From Pedobacter sp. D749 (GTDB taxonomy: Bacteria > Bacteroidota > Bacteroidia > Sphingobacteriales > Sphingobacteriaceae): a stretch of DNA of 64,000 nt. Position numbers and translations under genes: made by a program. Under the pieces are notes generated by a model, which worked only from the letters and a program-made list of their open reading frames with translations, was not told the DNA's origin and ran no database searches. Of this stretch, positions 63,258 through 64,000 are shown one piece after another. The stretch is taken from NCBI RefSeq assembly GCF_019317285.1, contig NZ_CP079218.1, forward strand, positions 558,001 to 622,000, in the 5' to 3' direction. Position 1 is the first letter of the stretch. Each line of letters opens with the position of its first letter.

Positions 63258-64000
63258 ATGTTTATGAATACTTTAAAAATCATCCCTGTTTTTCTTTTAT
63301 TAACCATTATGGCTTTTGCTCAGGAAAAAGCTGTTCCAATTAATATCATTACCTATAACATCCGCTTAAATGTGGCATCAGATGGTGTTAACGCCTGGCC
63401 AAACCGAAAAGACAATGTAAAAGCGTTAGTAAAATTTCACGATGCCGACATTCTGTGCGTACAGGAAGCCTTGCCCGAACAATTTGATGCATTGCTCGAA
63501 AATTCTAATTTCGATGTGGTAGGAGTTGGCCGTGAGGATGGGAAAAGAAAAGGAGAATTTTCTGCTGTTTATTTTGATAAAGACCGTTTCACTAAAAAAG
63601 ATGGGGGAACGTTTTGGTTGTCAGAAACTCCTGATGTTCCATCAAAAGGTTGGGATGCTGCGCTGAACCGTGTATGCAGCTGGGTTAAATTGTACGATAA
63701 GTTAAATAATAAAGAATTTATCGTTTTTAATACCCATTACGATCATATTGGGATGAAAGCAAGAATTGAATCAGCTAAATTATTGAAACAAAAAATACAG
63801 CAGATAGCACCTGCTTTGCCGGTTGTTTTTACAGGCGATTTAAATGTAACACCCGAAACTGAAGCCATTGCAACCATCAAATCTTTTCTGACCGATGCTA
63901 AAGAGATTTCGGTAGAGCCACCGTATGGTCCTGCAGGTACTTTTAACGGTTTTCATTTCGATAGCGACTTGAAAGACCGGATTGACTACATTTTTGTAAA
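63258..64000 (+). CDS. Endonuclease/exonuclease/phosphatase-family protein (partial)
   Basis: The gene runs off the right window edge; 247 codons are visible. The ATG at 63258 or 63264 starts a signal peptide (MNTLKIIPVFLLLTIMAFAQE). The EEP fold is indicated by VPINIITYNIRLNVASDG, the metal-binding Glu in DILCVQEALPEQ, ELIVFNTHYDH-like FIVFNTHYDHIGMKAR (His and Asp), and PVVFTGDLNVTPETE. It is a secreted phosphodiesterase or phosphatase, possibly acting on sugar phosphates or phosphodiesters. Its 3' end is unseen. Confidence 0.87.
   Translation, partial: MFMNTLKIIPVFLLLTIMAFAQEKAVPINIITYNIRLNVASDGVNAWPNRKDNVKALVKFHDADILCVQEALPEQFDALLENSNFDVVGVGREDGKRKGEFSAVYFDKDRFTKKDGGTFWLSETPDVPSKGWDAALNRVCSWVKLYDKLNNKEFIVFNTHYDHIGMKARIESAKLLKQKIQQIAPALPVVFTGDLNVTPETEAIATIKSFLTDAKEISVEPPYGPAGTFNGFHFDSDLKDRIDYIFV

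Overview
The window is chromosomal DNA of a Bacteroidota bacterium, most likely Sphingobacteriaceae and close to Pedobacter (inference). The evidence is moderate-to-low GC, promoters of the Bacteroidota form TTG-N18-20-TAnnTTTG in front of rpsF, rpsT and both tRNA-Phe genes, almost no Shine-Dalgarno sequences, the rpsF-rpsR-rplI and mreBCD-mrdA-rodA clusters, and many short palindromic repeats between genes. I see no prophage, integrase, transposase gene, rRNA or CRISPR array. Most of the window is core genome with small accessory pieces.

Layout. 0.5-3.1 kb: two ankyrin-repeat genes in tandem, the second ending in a SHOCT domain. 3.1-3.9 kb: non-coding, two copies of a long interspersed repeat. 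4-9 kb: monomeric isocitrate dehydrogenase, a small acidic protein, dnaX. 9-14.6 kb: secreted proteins (a gluzincin-like peptidase, a large TlpA-type thioredoxin protein, a two-domain secreted protein) and an AraC regulator. 14.8-16 kb: rpsF-rpsR-rplI. 16-17.5 kb: an AAA/DUF4143 ATPase preceded by a tandem operator-like repeat. 17.6-24 kb: SDR, DUF1080 lipoprotein, mtgA, AsmA-like protein, YciI-like protein and neighbours. 24-26.8 kb: repeats and a two-gene Fe-S redox module. 27-28.2 kb: a duplicated tRNA-Phe cassette around a GNAT gene. 28.2-32.2 kb: SRPBCC protein, S41 protease, lipoprotein, acidic protein, GNAT. 32.3-36.7 kb: outer-membrane receptor divergent from a LytS/LytTR two-component pair. 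37.3-38.6 kb: MazG-like and alpha/beta hydrolase genes.

39-46.3 kb is a complete L-rhamnose pathway on one strand: symporter (rhaT), rhamnulose-1-P aldolase/lactaldehyde dehydrogenase fusion, L-rhamnose isomerase, FGGY kinase, and a GntR-type regulator with a sugar-binding domain. Sugar is imported, isomerised to rhamnulose, phosphorylated, and cleaved to DHAP and lactaldehyde; the SDR half of the fusion handles the lactaldehyde. 46.7-53 kb: SNF2 helicase with SWIM finger, NAD-binding protein, thymidine kinase, an acidic protein. 53.7-59.4 kb: rod-shape operon mreB-mreC-mreD-mrdA-rodA on the minus strand. 59.6-64 kb: purH, purN, rpsT, radC and the 5' part of an endonuclease/exonuclease/phosphatase-fold protein cut by the window edge.

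No obviously new multi-gene defence or biosynthetic system is visible. The most interesting signals are regulatory or repetitive: the alternating TTTGTTACAAA tandem repeat at the ATPase gene, a perfect 22-bp palindrome inside the first codons of the rhamnose regulator, three sister hairpins between rhaD and rhaI, several families of interspersed inverted repeats, and a YciI-like gene whose conserved N-terminus has no usual start codon. All functions are assigned by motif recognition only; no database search was run.
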